Assembly: GCA_029298735.1 (NCBI GenBank)
Contig: JANSLP010000094.1
Coordinates: 1-64,000, forward strand
Length of the DNA stretch: 64,000 bases
From: Ophiostoma sp. CBS 140.51
Lineage: Eukaryota > Ascomycota > Sordariomycetes > Ophiostomatales > Ophiostomataceae
Reading direction: 5' to 3'
The position numbers and the translations under genes were made by a program. Every line of letters starts with the position of its first letter. The stretch's first letter is position 1. Positions 49,129-60,658 of this stretch are shown here, in pieces. A model generated the notes under the pieces. That model did no database searches, was not told where the DNA came from, and worked only from the letters and a program-made list of their open reading frames with translations.

Positions 49129-49456
49129 ACATTTGACGAGTCCGTCTCTCGTTGACTAGTGTAGCCTCGCAGGTCAATTGAGTGGCCTATCATTTCTTTT
49201 GTATATGGATGTGTTGGGAGTTGCTGTCGAGATAATGTACTTTTAGGAGTGGTGGACAGGAGAGGGAACGAAGCGACCGATTTACTCAACTCGACCATAC
49301 CACGCTCATCCCAGCTCTACGAACATAGAATTTAATACCACAAAAAATCAGGAAAAAAAATAAGCTCGAATAAGTCGACAAAGGACAAAGCTATCAAATG
49401 CATGCTTTCCTAGCCGAGGCCTGGCCCTAAGCCTCCTCGTCTACTCATCGTCTAAT
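49129..49456. other. Convergent 3' spacer, mtSSB and glutathione synthetase
   Basis: This 328-base spacer between convergent stop codons holds both 3' UTRs. An A-rich tract lies at about 49340-49360. No gene is seen. Confidence 0.75.
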
Positions 49457-51022
49457 CTATACCAGGTTCACTGAGTCCATGCAGCCGAATCCGGCGGCCA
49501 CACCACCCTCCTCGCTCTGGTCGCCCTTGGTGCGCAGCAGGTAGCCGGCCGACTCGTTGCGCAAAATAGAAGACGCGTCTTCTCCCTCACCACCCCAAAT
49601 GCAGGTTCCGTAGATGCCCAGCTCGCAAATCACACCGCCCTGCTCAATCTGGCCATTGCGCAATATCAAGTTGGCAACCGGGGGCGGCTCAATCAGCTCC
49701 ATCAGAATGTACGACGCCCAGTGCTCGGCGGGGACCGTCTGCAGATGGGCGGGAATCTTGTCCTTGTAGTAGTTGTTGCCGCCGCCTTCGCGCTGCGGCT
49801 TGAGCACAAACTTGCGACACACGGCGGCGTCTTGAGCCCATTCACGTGCCTGGCGGCCGGCGGCCGACTCGGTGTCAAGCGGGTAGATGTTGGCAAACGT
49901 GCGACGGAGCGTGTTCTGGCTGGTGGCGTCAGGGACAAAGCGGCCGAGCTCGGAAGCAGCGCCGCCATCGGGGGATGGTGTCGCCAGCACCTGCTGCACC
50001 TTCTTTGTTCCTGCGACCTGGGTCAGCACTGTTGGGCACTTGATGGCGGCGGACCGCTCAACCTGGTAGCGGGCCTCCCAGGCAGACTCGTCGGGGTAGT
50101 CGTCGGGGCCGTAGCCGGCGCGCATGTAAACGACAGCGACCTCAAAGTTTTGGGTGGCGGAGTGGTGGTAGATCAGAGGCCGGCGCGGCGAGCTGGTGTC
50201 GACACTCGTTTGCTTCAGGATGGCGCTGAACGGCACACGGAACACGGGCGCCTCGACTTTGTACTCGATGTGGCGCTGGTCAAAGACGTTGCGCTCGCCG
50301 TCTTGGGTGAGGAAGGCGATGCAGCGGGGGAGGCTGCCTGAAGTGCTGGGCTCGCTGCGCTCGTACACTTCGAAAGCGGCCTGCAGGCCAGCGGCAATGT
50401 CCCGGCTACTCGTGTTGTTGGGCAGGTTGTATGCCGACTTGTCACCTCCTGCCTTGAGCAACGGGTACTCCGTCTTGGCCAAAAACTTGTGCAGGTTTGA
50501 TGCCTGGCCCGACAGGCCGCCGAACGACGCGGCAATCGTGTTGAACTCGACCTGCTTGATCTGCAGGTGCGACTCCGTCTCCTGGTGCACCAAATAGTCC
50601 GACCTGAAGATGCCCAGCGAGTGCTTGTGCGTGTAGCCGCCCTCCTTCTTGACACGCTCGTGCACAGCCCACAGCTTGGCCGTGAACTCGTCGCCACCCG
50701 CCACCTCGGCCACGATCCGTCCCAAAAAGGCCTCGTCCTGGCTGATCTTGGCGTACAGCTCGTTGTACGCCTGCTGTGCGCCCTGCGCCTCCTCAAAGCA
50801 CGACCGCGAGAACGGGCTCGGGAACAGCGTCACCGGCGCCGACATGGCCAGTGTGCTGGCGAGCTCGGCCTCGGTAGCACTGATGGCCGCTGGTGGTGGC
50901 CGCACCGTCAGGCCATTGGCTATGCTCCAGTCCTTGATCACCTGCACGAACCGCAAAGTCTCGGCCTCATCCACGGCCGGCGGGTAGGCCGAGGCGACGG
51001 CGCCCTGGGCGGATGTGGTCAT
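49457..51022 (-). CDS. GSH2: Glutathione synthetase
   Basis: This performs the second step of glutathione synthesis, ATP-dependent joining of gamma-glutamylcysteine and glycine, in the cytosol. One exon encodes 521 residues; eukaryotic enzymes are about 480-500. Family landmarks run the full length: YPPAVDEAETLRFVQVIKDW near the N-terminus with IANGLTVRPP after it; FRSDYLVH and QVEFNTIAASFGGLSGQAS for substrate binding; the glycine-rich ATP loop KPQREGGGNNYY (408-419); and the C-terminal alanine-rich loop EEGGVAAGFGCMDSVNLV, which closes the active site. The gene is intronless and divergent from the SNF2-family gene. Its start is the ATG directly after an 11-base C-run in the leader; no better upstream start was seen. 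Confidence 0.97.
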   Translation of the reverse strand: MTTSAQGAVASAYPPAVDEAETLRFVQVIKDWSIANGLTVRPPPAAISATEAELASTLAMSAPVTLFPSPFSRSCFEEAQGAQQAYNELYAKISQDEAFLGRIVAEVAGGDEFTAKLWAVHERVKKEGGYTHKHSLGIFRSDYLVHQETESHLQIKQVEFNTIAASFGGLSGQASNLHKFLAKTEYPLLKAGGDKSAYNLPNNTSSRDIAAGLQAAFEVYERSEPSTSGSLPRCIAFLTQDGERNVFDQRHIEYKVEAPVFRVPFSAILKQTSVDTSSPRRPLIYHHSATQNFEVAVVYMRAGYGPDDYPDESAWEARYQVERSAAIKCPTVLTQVAGTKKVQQVLATPSPDGGAASELGRFVPDATSQNTLRRTFANIYPLDTESAAGRQAREWAQDAAVCRKFVLKPQREGGGNNYYKDKIPAHLQTVPAEHWASYILMELIEPPPVANLILRNGQIEQGGVICELGIYGTCIWGGEGEDASSILRNESAGYLLRTKGDQSEEGGVAAGFGCMDSVNLV

Positions 51023-51027
51023 TGTTT

Positions 51028-51038
51028 GGGGGGGGGGG
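51028..51038. repeat. 11-base G/C homopolymer at the GSH2 start
   Basis: A run of eleven G on the plus strand (C in the mRNA) ends five bases upstream of the GSH2 ATG. The length may be polymorphic or a sequencing/assembly weak point. Confidence 0.85.
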
Positions 51039-52856
51039 TGAACGGAAGAAAAACAAGGAGGGGTCGTTGAAGTGACCGAGCACGGACTTGCGAGACCGAC
51101 AACGTCAACAAAATGAAATTGTTATGAGTTCAAGATCGTGATGTATGAAAAGATAAACACTGACAAAGACAGAAGGCGCGGCTAACTATTGCGTGCAAAA
51201 AGCGCAGGAAAGCGCAACACTAAAAGCCGCCGTTCCTTCTCTACAATTCTTCAACTATTACAAAGCGACAGCCGCGCCCAGCCGGCGATGGCGACTTGTC
51301 AACGGGGCTGCCGCTATTACAGCGCTATGTGAGCAGAGCTAGCGGGATCATACCCCCACATCCACCCCCCTTACAAAGGTCCGGACCGGAGCTGTTGTGT
51401 ACTCAAGCTCTACACAGTAGATGCTTAAACATTGACATGGTGAATCTTTCTGTTCATGTAATTTAATTCATGTTTTATTTATATCTTCTTAAATCGGCGT
51501 GCTATTTGCTCATATTTTTGTGTTTCAAATTATTTTCAAATTATATTTTTCATTAGTAAATACAAGACCGAAAAAATATCATATTTAACAAAAAGGAAAA
51601 AAAAAGCAAAGAAAAAAGTTTAGCCATGTTCCATCTCCAATGACTAGCCTACAAACAATGCATGGACATGAAAGAATACTTATTAGAATACTCCCTGCAA
51701 GGCCAACCAGAATCTACAAGTAACAAGTCACACAGAAGACAACAGCAATATGCGACTGGAGTTGTAGACCGGCTGGGCAAGGATCGTCACTACAGTACTT
51801 AGTATCTCGGCGAAAATTGCACCTGTTCATCTCCAGACTCCCATCCAAGCTTGATCTGAAGTTCAAATCCATACAATTCTGTAAGCATATCATGGGTGCG
51901 TCTGCTCACTTAGGAAGTAGGTTTCCTCAGTTTCTTTCCTTCAATATCATCCTTTGAAGGTCACGTGAGCTCATGCGGCACGGAATGCATGCCTCTTGAC
52001 GGCGGATTCTTTTAAAGGCATTGGGCGGCTCATGTTCAGCCTAAAGTGCAAGCTATGAATTGATTACTGAAACTCTATATGAGGCTTAATTAATTCACCG
52101 AGGCAAGTGATTAAATGAACAAGTCAAACGGAACTGAACGCCAAACTGAGAAGGGTCTGAGACCATTGTGAGAGAACGGATATACCGATATTCCTCTATG
52201 GGGGCACACTCCCCGCGCTACGATGCCCCCATCGCGGGTGCTTTACGCGCTCTGCCGCACGCGTTTGCTGACGATTTCCAGGGCCGTTTTAGGCGGCGAC
52301 TCTTTTTTTTTCTTCGACCTCACTCCTGGAAGAGGCCACACGAGGCACCCCTTGCATCGACGACTCAACGACTGGTTCTTGTGAGCCAAGGGTGAGAAGG
52401 ACGACACGCATACGGGCAGACATTCATCGACGACCCTCCCAAATTGCTCGAGCTCCTCTAGCGGCGCATTGTTTGCGCTCAGTGCTCTCTGCCCCTCGTC
52501 GCCTTTTTACTTTTTGCGCCAGACCTCGTCACTCGTTTGCCCGCGAACCTCGACCACTAGAACCTCGACTCAAGCGACATTTTGTTTTTTTATTTCATCA
52601 ATAGGGCTATTTGGCCTGTTTCGATCCACTGCATAGCTCGGCCTCGTAGGCTCTTTTTTGCCTGCCTCAGATTCATCTCATCTTATCACATCTTTGGTGG
52701 CGAATACGACCACTCAACAAATTTCATTTTCGGTTTATTCTAATCTCATGATTTTCATTAGCACAACCTCATTTTCCCATCACCTACGACTTCTGGAGCC
52801 CTCAAAATTTTATTAGCATTTATTGTTTTGTCGACCATCTTGCTTTTTTGAACCAG
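51039..52856. promoter_or_regulatory. Divergent intergenic region, GSH2 to SNF2-family gene
   Basis: This holds both promoters. An AT-rich island at about 51410-51620 (roughly 27-30% GC by eye) with A-runs near 51600 is the most atypical part. From 52260 to 52850 the plus strand becomes CT/T-rich and is probably leader sequence of the SNF2-family gene. I recognise no gene. Confidence 0.5.
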
Positions 52857-53019
52857 ATGCACCTCCGAGTAAGTGGCAACCTCTTCTTCTTATACTTGTT
52901 TTCATACACGCCCCCTTTTCGTCTCTCACCACCCTCAATGTCTCATTCACTCACATTGTTTTTGTCCACAGATATTTACTTTCCCGGAGGGCTGCCACCA
53001 TGTCAGGCAGCGGAGGTAA
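52857..53019 (+). promoter_or_regulatory. Overlapping uORF and leader intron before the SNF2-family gene
   Basis: An ATG at 52857 precedes a probable leader intron, 52869-52971 (GTAAGT donor, TCCACAG acceptor). In the spliced leader this ATG opens a short frame that runs past the main start at 53000 in another frame and stops at 53019. If the transcript begins upstream of 52857, the uORF would lower translation of the main frame. The main ATG itself has a strong context (GCCACCATGT). Sequence and frames are certain; transcript start is not known. Confidence 0.5.
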
Positions 53020-56000
53020 CAATAATGACCCGTTCGAGTGGTCGAATGAGCGTCTAATCCAGGAGCTATGCACAACAAAACGTTCTTGGGCAGCACCACC
53101 ACCGAAACGATGGCCAGATCCAGCATTGCTGTCTGCCAAGCTCGAGGAGCACGATCTCGACGGTGAAACCATTCTCTGCTACGAAGACTACATGGGCCAA
53201 GGAGGCTTTGAGTCGCTGTGTGCCGACTTGGGCATCACCAAGATCCCCCACAAGCTGTCGTTGCGTGTGGCCATCAAGACGTTCCAGAAGATGAGCCCTG
53301 GCTACCGGGCGTGGAAGACATCACAGGCTGCCAGCGACAACAACGAGCCTGTCACGATACCGTCGCCGTCACCTACGAAGACCTTGACAAGCACGACAGA
53401 AAGAACACCTGCTGCTGCCCCAGCGGTACAGAACGGCGAAGGCCATGCCGCCCTGACAGCGCCAAAACCAGCGCCAAAACCAGCACCGGAACCGGCCCCA
53501 GCTGTTGTTGTTGGCACGAGTAACAGCACTTCAAATGGCATCGCAAATGGCACTGCCGATGCCAAGAACGGACACTCCTACCCGGACGCCATGCAAATCG
53601 ATACGCCACAACCACCACCGACCAGTCCTCTTGACCGGTCTAAGAAACGCAAGAGGGTGATGCCGACAAACGTTTCTTCCACAACCCGGCCGCGCAAAGC
53701 CCGTTCTAACGGACCCTTTGGTGATTCAGCTACGGTCACAATGGATACCGGCTCGAATGGACTCTGGAAGAAGAGCAAAAGGGGTGCGTACCTGGGCGAT
53801 TGGAGCCTCACTAGGTATACGCTGCTCCAAGGTGCCGATCCGCTCGACCCGAACAATACAGACGACGAGGATGACGGCGACTCCGACTTTGGCTGGTCTG
53901 CTCCACGACCCATTCCCAGCGGACGGCGACTTCAAGTCCACCGGACCCTGCAGCACTACTTTCAACCGAGCAAAACATCTATTCCTCACCTGGGCCGCAC
54001 ACGCACAGCACAAGCCAGCGATCCTCTCGGACTTGGTGCCAACCCAGCAGAGGACGACGAAGTTCTTCCTGCACTGGGCGAGTCTGACGACGAAGGCTAC
54101 GACACCGAGACCTGGGAGGCCATGGAACTGGAAGCCAAGGAGCGAGAGCGGGAGAAGAACAACAACGGCGAACCAAAGAAGAAGGGCCAGTTCCTCCCCA
54201 TCGAGACGGTAGACACCGTCCTTGTCGAGGCCATTCGCGACATTGAAAAGAAATGGGCCGAAAAGAAGATGGACAAGCGCCGCCGCAGCGAGCACAAGCT
54301 GTGGAACAAGGCCCGCCGCGATGGTTCCCGCAAGTTGTTGATGAGCAGGGCCCGCGAAGAGTCTGATAAGCTTGGCCAGCGCATTGACAAGCTCGTGCAA
54401 GAGATACGGCAGGTCGCGTGGAAGAACGAAAAGGAGATCCGGCTCCAGTCCGCTGTGCTCGAATTGAGTATTGAGGAACGGCAAGATGCTCGCTGGAGAG
54501 CTCGACTGTACTCGTCCCCGACGGCGCCAACAAAAGTGGTCGTCGCTAGAACTGCGCCCCGCCGCCGTCTGTCGTCCAAGGCTGCCCGGCTCAAGGCGCT
54601 TGAAAACGACGAGGAGATTTTGACAAGTTCATCGAGCGAGGGCGATTACGACGACGACCCGCGGATGCACAACTTTATCATCAACGATGAAATTGTTGGT
54701 GCGCTTGCCAGCGGCGGTGGTTTGATGGATCTCGATGGCGACGGCAATGGTACACTTTCCGACGGACCTATGAGCATGTCGGACGGCAACGGCGCTGATG
54801 ATAAGGACGACAACGAGGGTGGTCGTGCAACACGGTCTTCAAGCATGAACTCGGAAGAGCAGGAAATTATTAGACGCCTCGATGCTCAGTACGAGAGCAG
54901 GATCTTTGGGATAACAAAGGCCCCCTTGGAGATATGCAGGCAGGACAGGGAGCCTGGGCCACCCCCAAGGCCCTTGGCTGATTTTCACAAGCTGGACGGA
55001 GTTCAAGGCTTGCTGGGCTTGCTGGATGTAGACTTTTCACTCGAAGACATGCCTGCCATCGTCGACAAGGGCGTTTCTTATTGGGAAGCCGCTGGAGATG
55101 TCACTCGCCTACTCTGCACCATCTTCTGGACCGCCGACCGTGAGCAGCTCTCGCGGCTGGTCGACTACTGCTCTGCGACGACAGACGTCGACGTCGTTTG
55201 GAGAAACTTTTGCGTTCCTGTCCTTGAGAACGAAGGCGACACGAGCGTACCTCGTACCGGCCCCGAGGACGATACCACGGCCTTTACCCGCTACTTCTAC
55301 ATTTTTGTGTCCTGCCGCGACCTGCCGTTTCGCAATTTTGATCCCAAGGGCGAAGTCATGAAAGTTTTCATCGAGCATAAGCAGGGGCAGCTTGGCAAAT
55401 TTTGCGTGAAGCTGCGGACTCTTGCACCCTACTTTATCGAGATTAAAACGAAATCGATCACACCGCTGCCGGATACGGCCCCGACTGCTGCTTCTACCTC
55501 GACTTCTACTGCCGTCCCTGGCCCGAGTACTGCTGTCCGGACTGGCATTGAAGTGGTCGACATTGAAAGCGACGAAGACGACGAAGACGAAGATGACGAG
55601 CTCGACATTTATGATGTCCGGCCCGTTGCACGCCGCAATGTCTTTGACGACGACTCCGACTCCGATGATGATGTTATTTTCTCACATTCTCTCAATCGGC
55701 GTCGCCACATTCGCAAAGACCAAGGCGCTCAAGACCTGCGCGACCAGGACAAAGCCCGGCACCAGGAACAGGAGAACCGTCGTAAGGCCCTTTATGAAAG
55801 CCTTGCGCAGTCGGGAACTCTGTCCCAGGATCAGACCCGGCTTATCATCAACACGGCCAAGGATGCACACCACGGCATAGTCTATGTTAACGACTGGATC
55901 GGCCGCAACATCCGAGACCACCAGATAGAGGGTGTGCGTTTCATGTGGAACCAGATCATTGCGCCCCCAGAGTCGCGGCAGGGCTGTTTGCTCGCCCACA

Positions 56001-59000
56001 CAATGGGTCTCGGCAAGACAATGCAAGTCATTACCTTGCTTGTCGCCATCGCCGAAGCTGCCAAGTCGCCCGACGAGTCCATCTCCTCCCAGATCCCTGA
56101 CGATCTTAAGCAGTCTAAGACACTTATTTTGTGCCCGTCGGGCCTTGTTGAAAACTGGCTGGACGAGCTGCTGGCCTGGGCACAGAGGGACACACTCGGC
56201 CGCGCATACAGTGTCACATCTAGCATGCATAACATCGCGCGGATGGACACGATACGCCAATGGGCCATTGAGGGCGGTACAATGGTGATTGGCTACCCCA
56301 TGTTCCTTCAAGTTCTCAAAGAGTTTGGCGAGGAGGCCTCGAATCTGTTGGAGCAGACGCCCAACATCGTTATTGCCGACGAGGCGCACACGTTGAAGAA
56401 CTCCAAGTCGCGCATTCACCAAGTCACCCGCGACTTCCGCACGTCGGCGCGCATCGCTATGACGGGCTCGCCGCTGGCCAACTCTGTGGACGAGTACCAC
56501 AGCATGATCAACTGGGTGGCACCCAACTACCTGGCTGCCAGAGACGAGTTTCGTGCCACTTACTCGAACCCGATTCGCGAGGGTTTCTACCGCGACAGTA
56601 CCAAGCCACAGCGTCGCCATGCCGTCAAGATGCTCAAGGTTCTCAAGGACACGGTCGCGCCCAAGATCCACCGTGCCACGATTGCCTCGCTGCAGGGCGT
56701 TCTGCCAGAGAAGCGCGAGTTTATCCTATTCTTACCCCTCACGCCGCTCCAGATGCGCGTGTACAAGATCTTTGTCGAGGGGGTGAATGCTGCCAGTTTT
56801 ATGCCCGGTATTAGCTCGACCGTGCAGCTCTGGAACACAATGGTCAACCTGACGCTCTTGTTGGCACACCCCAAGATCTTCAAGATGCGGCTCGAAGAGA
56901 TGAAGAAGCACAAACCAACTACGGCACGCAGCGGCACTCTGCCGAAAGAGATGATCGACGCGCTCTCCGTTGCGGTTGAGTCCCCTAACATTGACTCGCC
57001 AATGCATTCGGCCAAGATCATGGTGCTCATTGGGATTTTGGACGAGGCCAAGCGTGCGGGCGAGAAAGTGTTGGTCTTTTCGCAGAGCATGCTGGTGCTG
57101 GATCATTTGCAAGGGATGTTTAGGCGACAGAAGCGCCGCTTCCAGCGTCTGGACGGCGACACCATGGTCAACAAGCGCCAGGCGCAGGTCAAGGATTTCA
57201 ACGTCGGCACCGACGAGGTGTATCTGATCTCGACCACGGCGGGCGGTGTCGGCCTCAACATTCAGGGCGCCAATCGCGTTGTCATTTTGGACTTCAAGTG
57301 GAACCCCATCAACGAGCAGCAGGCCATTGGCCGTGCCTACCGCATTGGCCAGACCCGCCGCGTCTTTGTGTACTGGCTCATCATGGACGGCACTTTCGAG
57401 ACAGTGCTGCACGACCAGGCCGTCTTCAAGACCCAGCTCGCCTCCCGCGTTGTCGACAAGAAGAACCCACAGGCCTGGGCCGACCAGGTGCGCAACTACA
57501 CCAAGGACCCGGAGATCCCTCGCATCATGTACGAAACGATTGCCAAGCAAGAAGGCAAAGATGTCGTGCTGGATGCGCTCGTGCGGCCCGGCGCACCCAC
57601 CAACGGCCGCATCTGCCGCGTTATTTCGACCGACACATTTGAGCAGGAGGAACCCGAGGAGTCCCTCACAAACGAAGAGCTTCTCGAGACGGCCAACCTC
57701 GTCAACATGAACCGGATGCGCCTGCGGAGTGGTACTGTTCTGGGCAGTGCTGTCGCTGCCGGGTTTGAGGCTGGCTTCCAGGTCGTCGGTGCACCGGGCA
57801 TGCCTCCACCGGCAGAAGCGGCCACGATCCCACGGCTCGAGCGCACACAGGTCGACGGTGCTAGCTTCCCGCCGACGACACTGGCAGCATCGCGAGCCAT
57901 AGCTCATGTAGCGGCTACGAGACACACAGAGCCACAGGCCTCCGCCACCCCCCCCTATTTGGTGCTGGCCTCGCAGTCACAGCAACCGGCACAGACGCCC
58001 GCACCCGCACAAAACCAGAATCCGATCCCGAGCATGTACGCCCACGATTCGTTCATCACCCAGCCGCCTGGCTTGCCCATGCAGATTAGCTCGCAGAACG
58101 CGCCCAAGCTGTCCAAGCCGCCGCAGCTGCCGGCACAGCTGCCAGCACAGCCAGCCCCGCCCAAACGTCCCTCGCCACGACTCCCGCCGCCACCGCCTAC
58201 CATGACAGTTCCGTCGAATGGCCACAGCACAGTAGACAACGATTGGTTTTTCGACCCAGTGCCAGAGCCTGCTGCGGCACCTGCACCGGCACCGGCTCCG
58301 TTATCGATGGCGAGACCGTTGTCCACCCCAGCACCCGTATCAATGCCGAGAACTATACCCACTTCAGCACCGGCACTAGAGTCGGAAGCGGCACAAGGAT
58401 TGAGACCGGAACGATTTCTCCAACTGCCTCCACTCCCATTGGCAGGAAGCTCGGACGATTTCATCAACTCGTTGACAGATAAGCTTCTCAACGGTAGCAT
58501 CCCACAACAACAATGCATTTATAAGCTCCAGACAGCAGACCTCCTGGCTCGCAGGACGGTTGAGGATATGACCACCTTCTTTGTGTCATCAGGTCTGCCT
58601 GCCAAAGCACACTGGGGCCGTCTCAACCACCTCGCCCGCTCGTCGCCGGAATTCGTTGAGGCTGCTGTGTTCGGCATGATCAACCCCCAGCTGCTGGCCA
58701 CCTTCAATGCGATGGAAGAGCGACAGATGACCGACTGCATCAATGCGGCCATGGCCGAGATTGACACCCGGCCGAGCGAGTACAACTACGATACGACACC
58801 CAACACCTGTACCTTGCTTGCCAACCAAAAGACCGTGATTCGCATCCTGGAGCGCAAACTGTTTGAGCGCTCATGGACGAGGCCGGACAAGGCCATGCGG
58901 AATCTCATGGTAGCCAAGAAACTGGCGGCGACGGCCGTATTGATACATATACAGGAACACCAGATCCCGCTCCTCACACGCTGTGCGGTCCGCGCGTTCC

Positions 59001-60234
59001 GCGACCCCGTCTTTGCCAATGCCTTTGCCATGCCCGATTTTGACTACGATGGCTGGGCCGCCATAACGCTTGCACAAGAAGACCATTTTGTGCGCCGGTT
59101 GCACTTCCGACACATGACGGAATACCCGCAGGAGTACCAAAACGGGTACCTCAAGGTTCTGTACTCGCCAGGTGACAACTCGCCCTTGCCGCCGCGCACA
59201 ACTCTGAACAGCAAGAATACGGTAGCACGCACCGCTAAGCCCGAGCCGATGGACGACACCGCGCTCAACGACATTCCGAGCCGGCCGCACTCGCTGGCCG
59301 GCACCGGTACTGGTGGCCGGGCTAGCTTTGACGAGTCATTTTCAACGGCAGCGGCAGCAACTCCACCTTCCAGGCCACTTGGCCGTGTCGTGCATGCCCA
59401 TGGCCAAGGTGAGACTCGATCCGAAGCGGGTGGTACCCCAGTGCGCGCCAAAGATCCTGATGTGAGTTCCCTGTCCTACCCCTACGTAATACAAAACACA
59501 CCCAGCTAACCATTATACAGCACGTCAAGCACCATCTCAAGCGGTCGCAGAGTCGGAACCACGAGACCCTCGACCGCGGCCCGATGGGTCTGGGACGTAG
59601 CGACGGTGCAGGGCCGGCCCCTAGAGAGGGTGGTGCCCGTCCTCGCATGAGCAGTGACCTAATAGCGATGCGCGAGGTGATGGAGCGCAGACAGCGCAAG
59701 ACGGCCGCACAGTCGTCGACATCTCCGCCGCAGGCATCGCAAGCATCGCAAGCACAACAGGCGCCACCGCAGGAGCCACATCGACGCTCACCAAATAACC
59801 CTTCGCTGAATTTGCCTAACATGCCAGCCGAGTGGCAGCGAGCCGCCCGTGGCAATACCACCTACACATCCAAGTCGGGCAACGCCATGTCCCAGGCAGC
59901 AGCATCGCAGCTACCCATGCCTCCACAGCCGCAGCCGGAGCAGCAGCCAGTCAACGCTTTTGTGCCTGAAACACAAAACTTCCACCGGGGCCACCCGCGG
60001 ATCGACCCGGCCTCGCAACTGCAACGCGGTCAACATGGTCAACAGACGCCACATAAGAGCCGCAGCCAGCTCGAACGCGAACTTCTGGAGGCTGACCGGC
60101 GGCAACAGAGCGCCAAGAAGGACAAGAACGATGGCAACGGCAACAACAAGCCCAAGATCCTTCCGCCGCCGCCGAGACGGACTTCGGGACCGCAAGCAGG
60201 CGACAATGCCCGCAACCCCTTCGTTGTTGACTAG
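53000..60234 (+). CDS. Large SNF2-family ATPase, ATRX/ARIP4-like
   Basis: Exons 53000-59461 and 59521-60234 (59-bp intron) encode 2391 residues. SNF2 ATPases use ATP to move along DNA and remodel nucleosomes or displace proteins in the nucleus. A SAM-like domain is at about 10-106 (KLEEHDLDGETIL, LGITKIPHKLSLRVAIKTF). Then come a basic NLS-like SKKRKR, Glu/Arg-rich probable coiled coil (about 370-500) and a globular unassigned part (about 630-815). A very acidic stretch (about 854-894) precedes the motor. Motor: LLAHTMGLGKT (Walker A 1003-1007), DEAH (1127-1130), TGSPLANSVDEY, STTAGGVGLNIQGANRV and motif VI QAIGRAYRIGQTRRV (1441-1455). The wording AHTMGLGKT and long spacing resemble ATRX/ARIP4 more than Snf2 or Rad54. 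After a Pro/Gln/Ala-rich linker, a helical region (about 1817-2044) looks conserved; the tail is Gln/Pro/basic. There is no ADD/PHD finger. The start at 53000 has a good context and lies just after a leader intron. Confidence 0.92.
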
Positions 60235-60652
60235 GCCAGCCCGCTCGTCGTTGATTAAGGGGTTTTTGGTTTTGCCTTTCGTTGTTTATTCTGATTTTTA
60301 CGGTTTTGATTTTGCTTTGATTTTGCTTCATTCAACCATGTTTAGCCCAGCAGCACTTTCCCTGGCGCTCACGGCTAATAGATACCCCGTCTCTTTTTAT
60401 TTATTTTCTACTCTTTTTCAGCATTGTCTTTTGAGTTGACTTTGTTTTACGGTTTTGCATTTACTCGTGAGTAGGCTTCTGTGGTGTATATTCGGTGCAT
60501 TTCAGGCGTTCAACATCAATGCGAGGTGAGGAGGCATGGTGAAAAGTCAAGAGAGGAGAGATGGCAACGATTTAACGGAACCGATGTATCACAGTTAAGG
60601 AGTTCCTTTTTGTATCACCTCTTTCTTTCCATATTATTTTCGTATATTTCTC

Positions 60653-60658
60653 AATAAA
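60653..60658 (+). terminator. Putative poly(A) signal of the SNF2-family gene
   Basis: AATAAA occurs 419 bases after the stop codon in T-rich sequence. Fungal poly(A) signals are loose, so this is a candidate only. Confidence 0.35.

Noticed and set aside
51840..51900. AGTTCAAATCC resembling a tRNA B-box
   Set aside because: No matching A-box, acceptor stem or anticodon arm could be folded around it.
52823..52999. N-terminal extension of the SNF2-family protein upstream of 53000
   Set aside because: It would begin at TTG, not ATG, and crosses a well-formed intron (52869-52971). The ATG at 53000 has a much better context.
55682..57925. Two long frames (329 and 397 codons) antisense to the SNF2 motor region
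   Set aside because: The sense strand has all helicase motifs in order; the antisense frames are mirrors of its codon bias.
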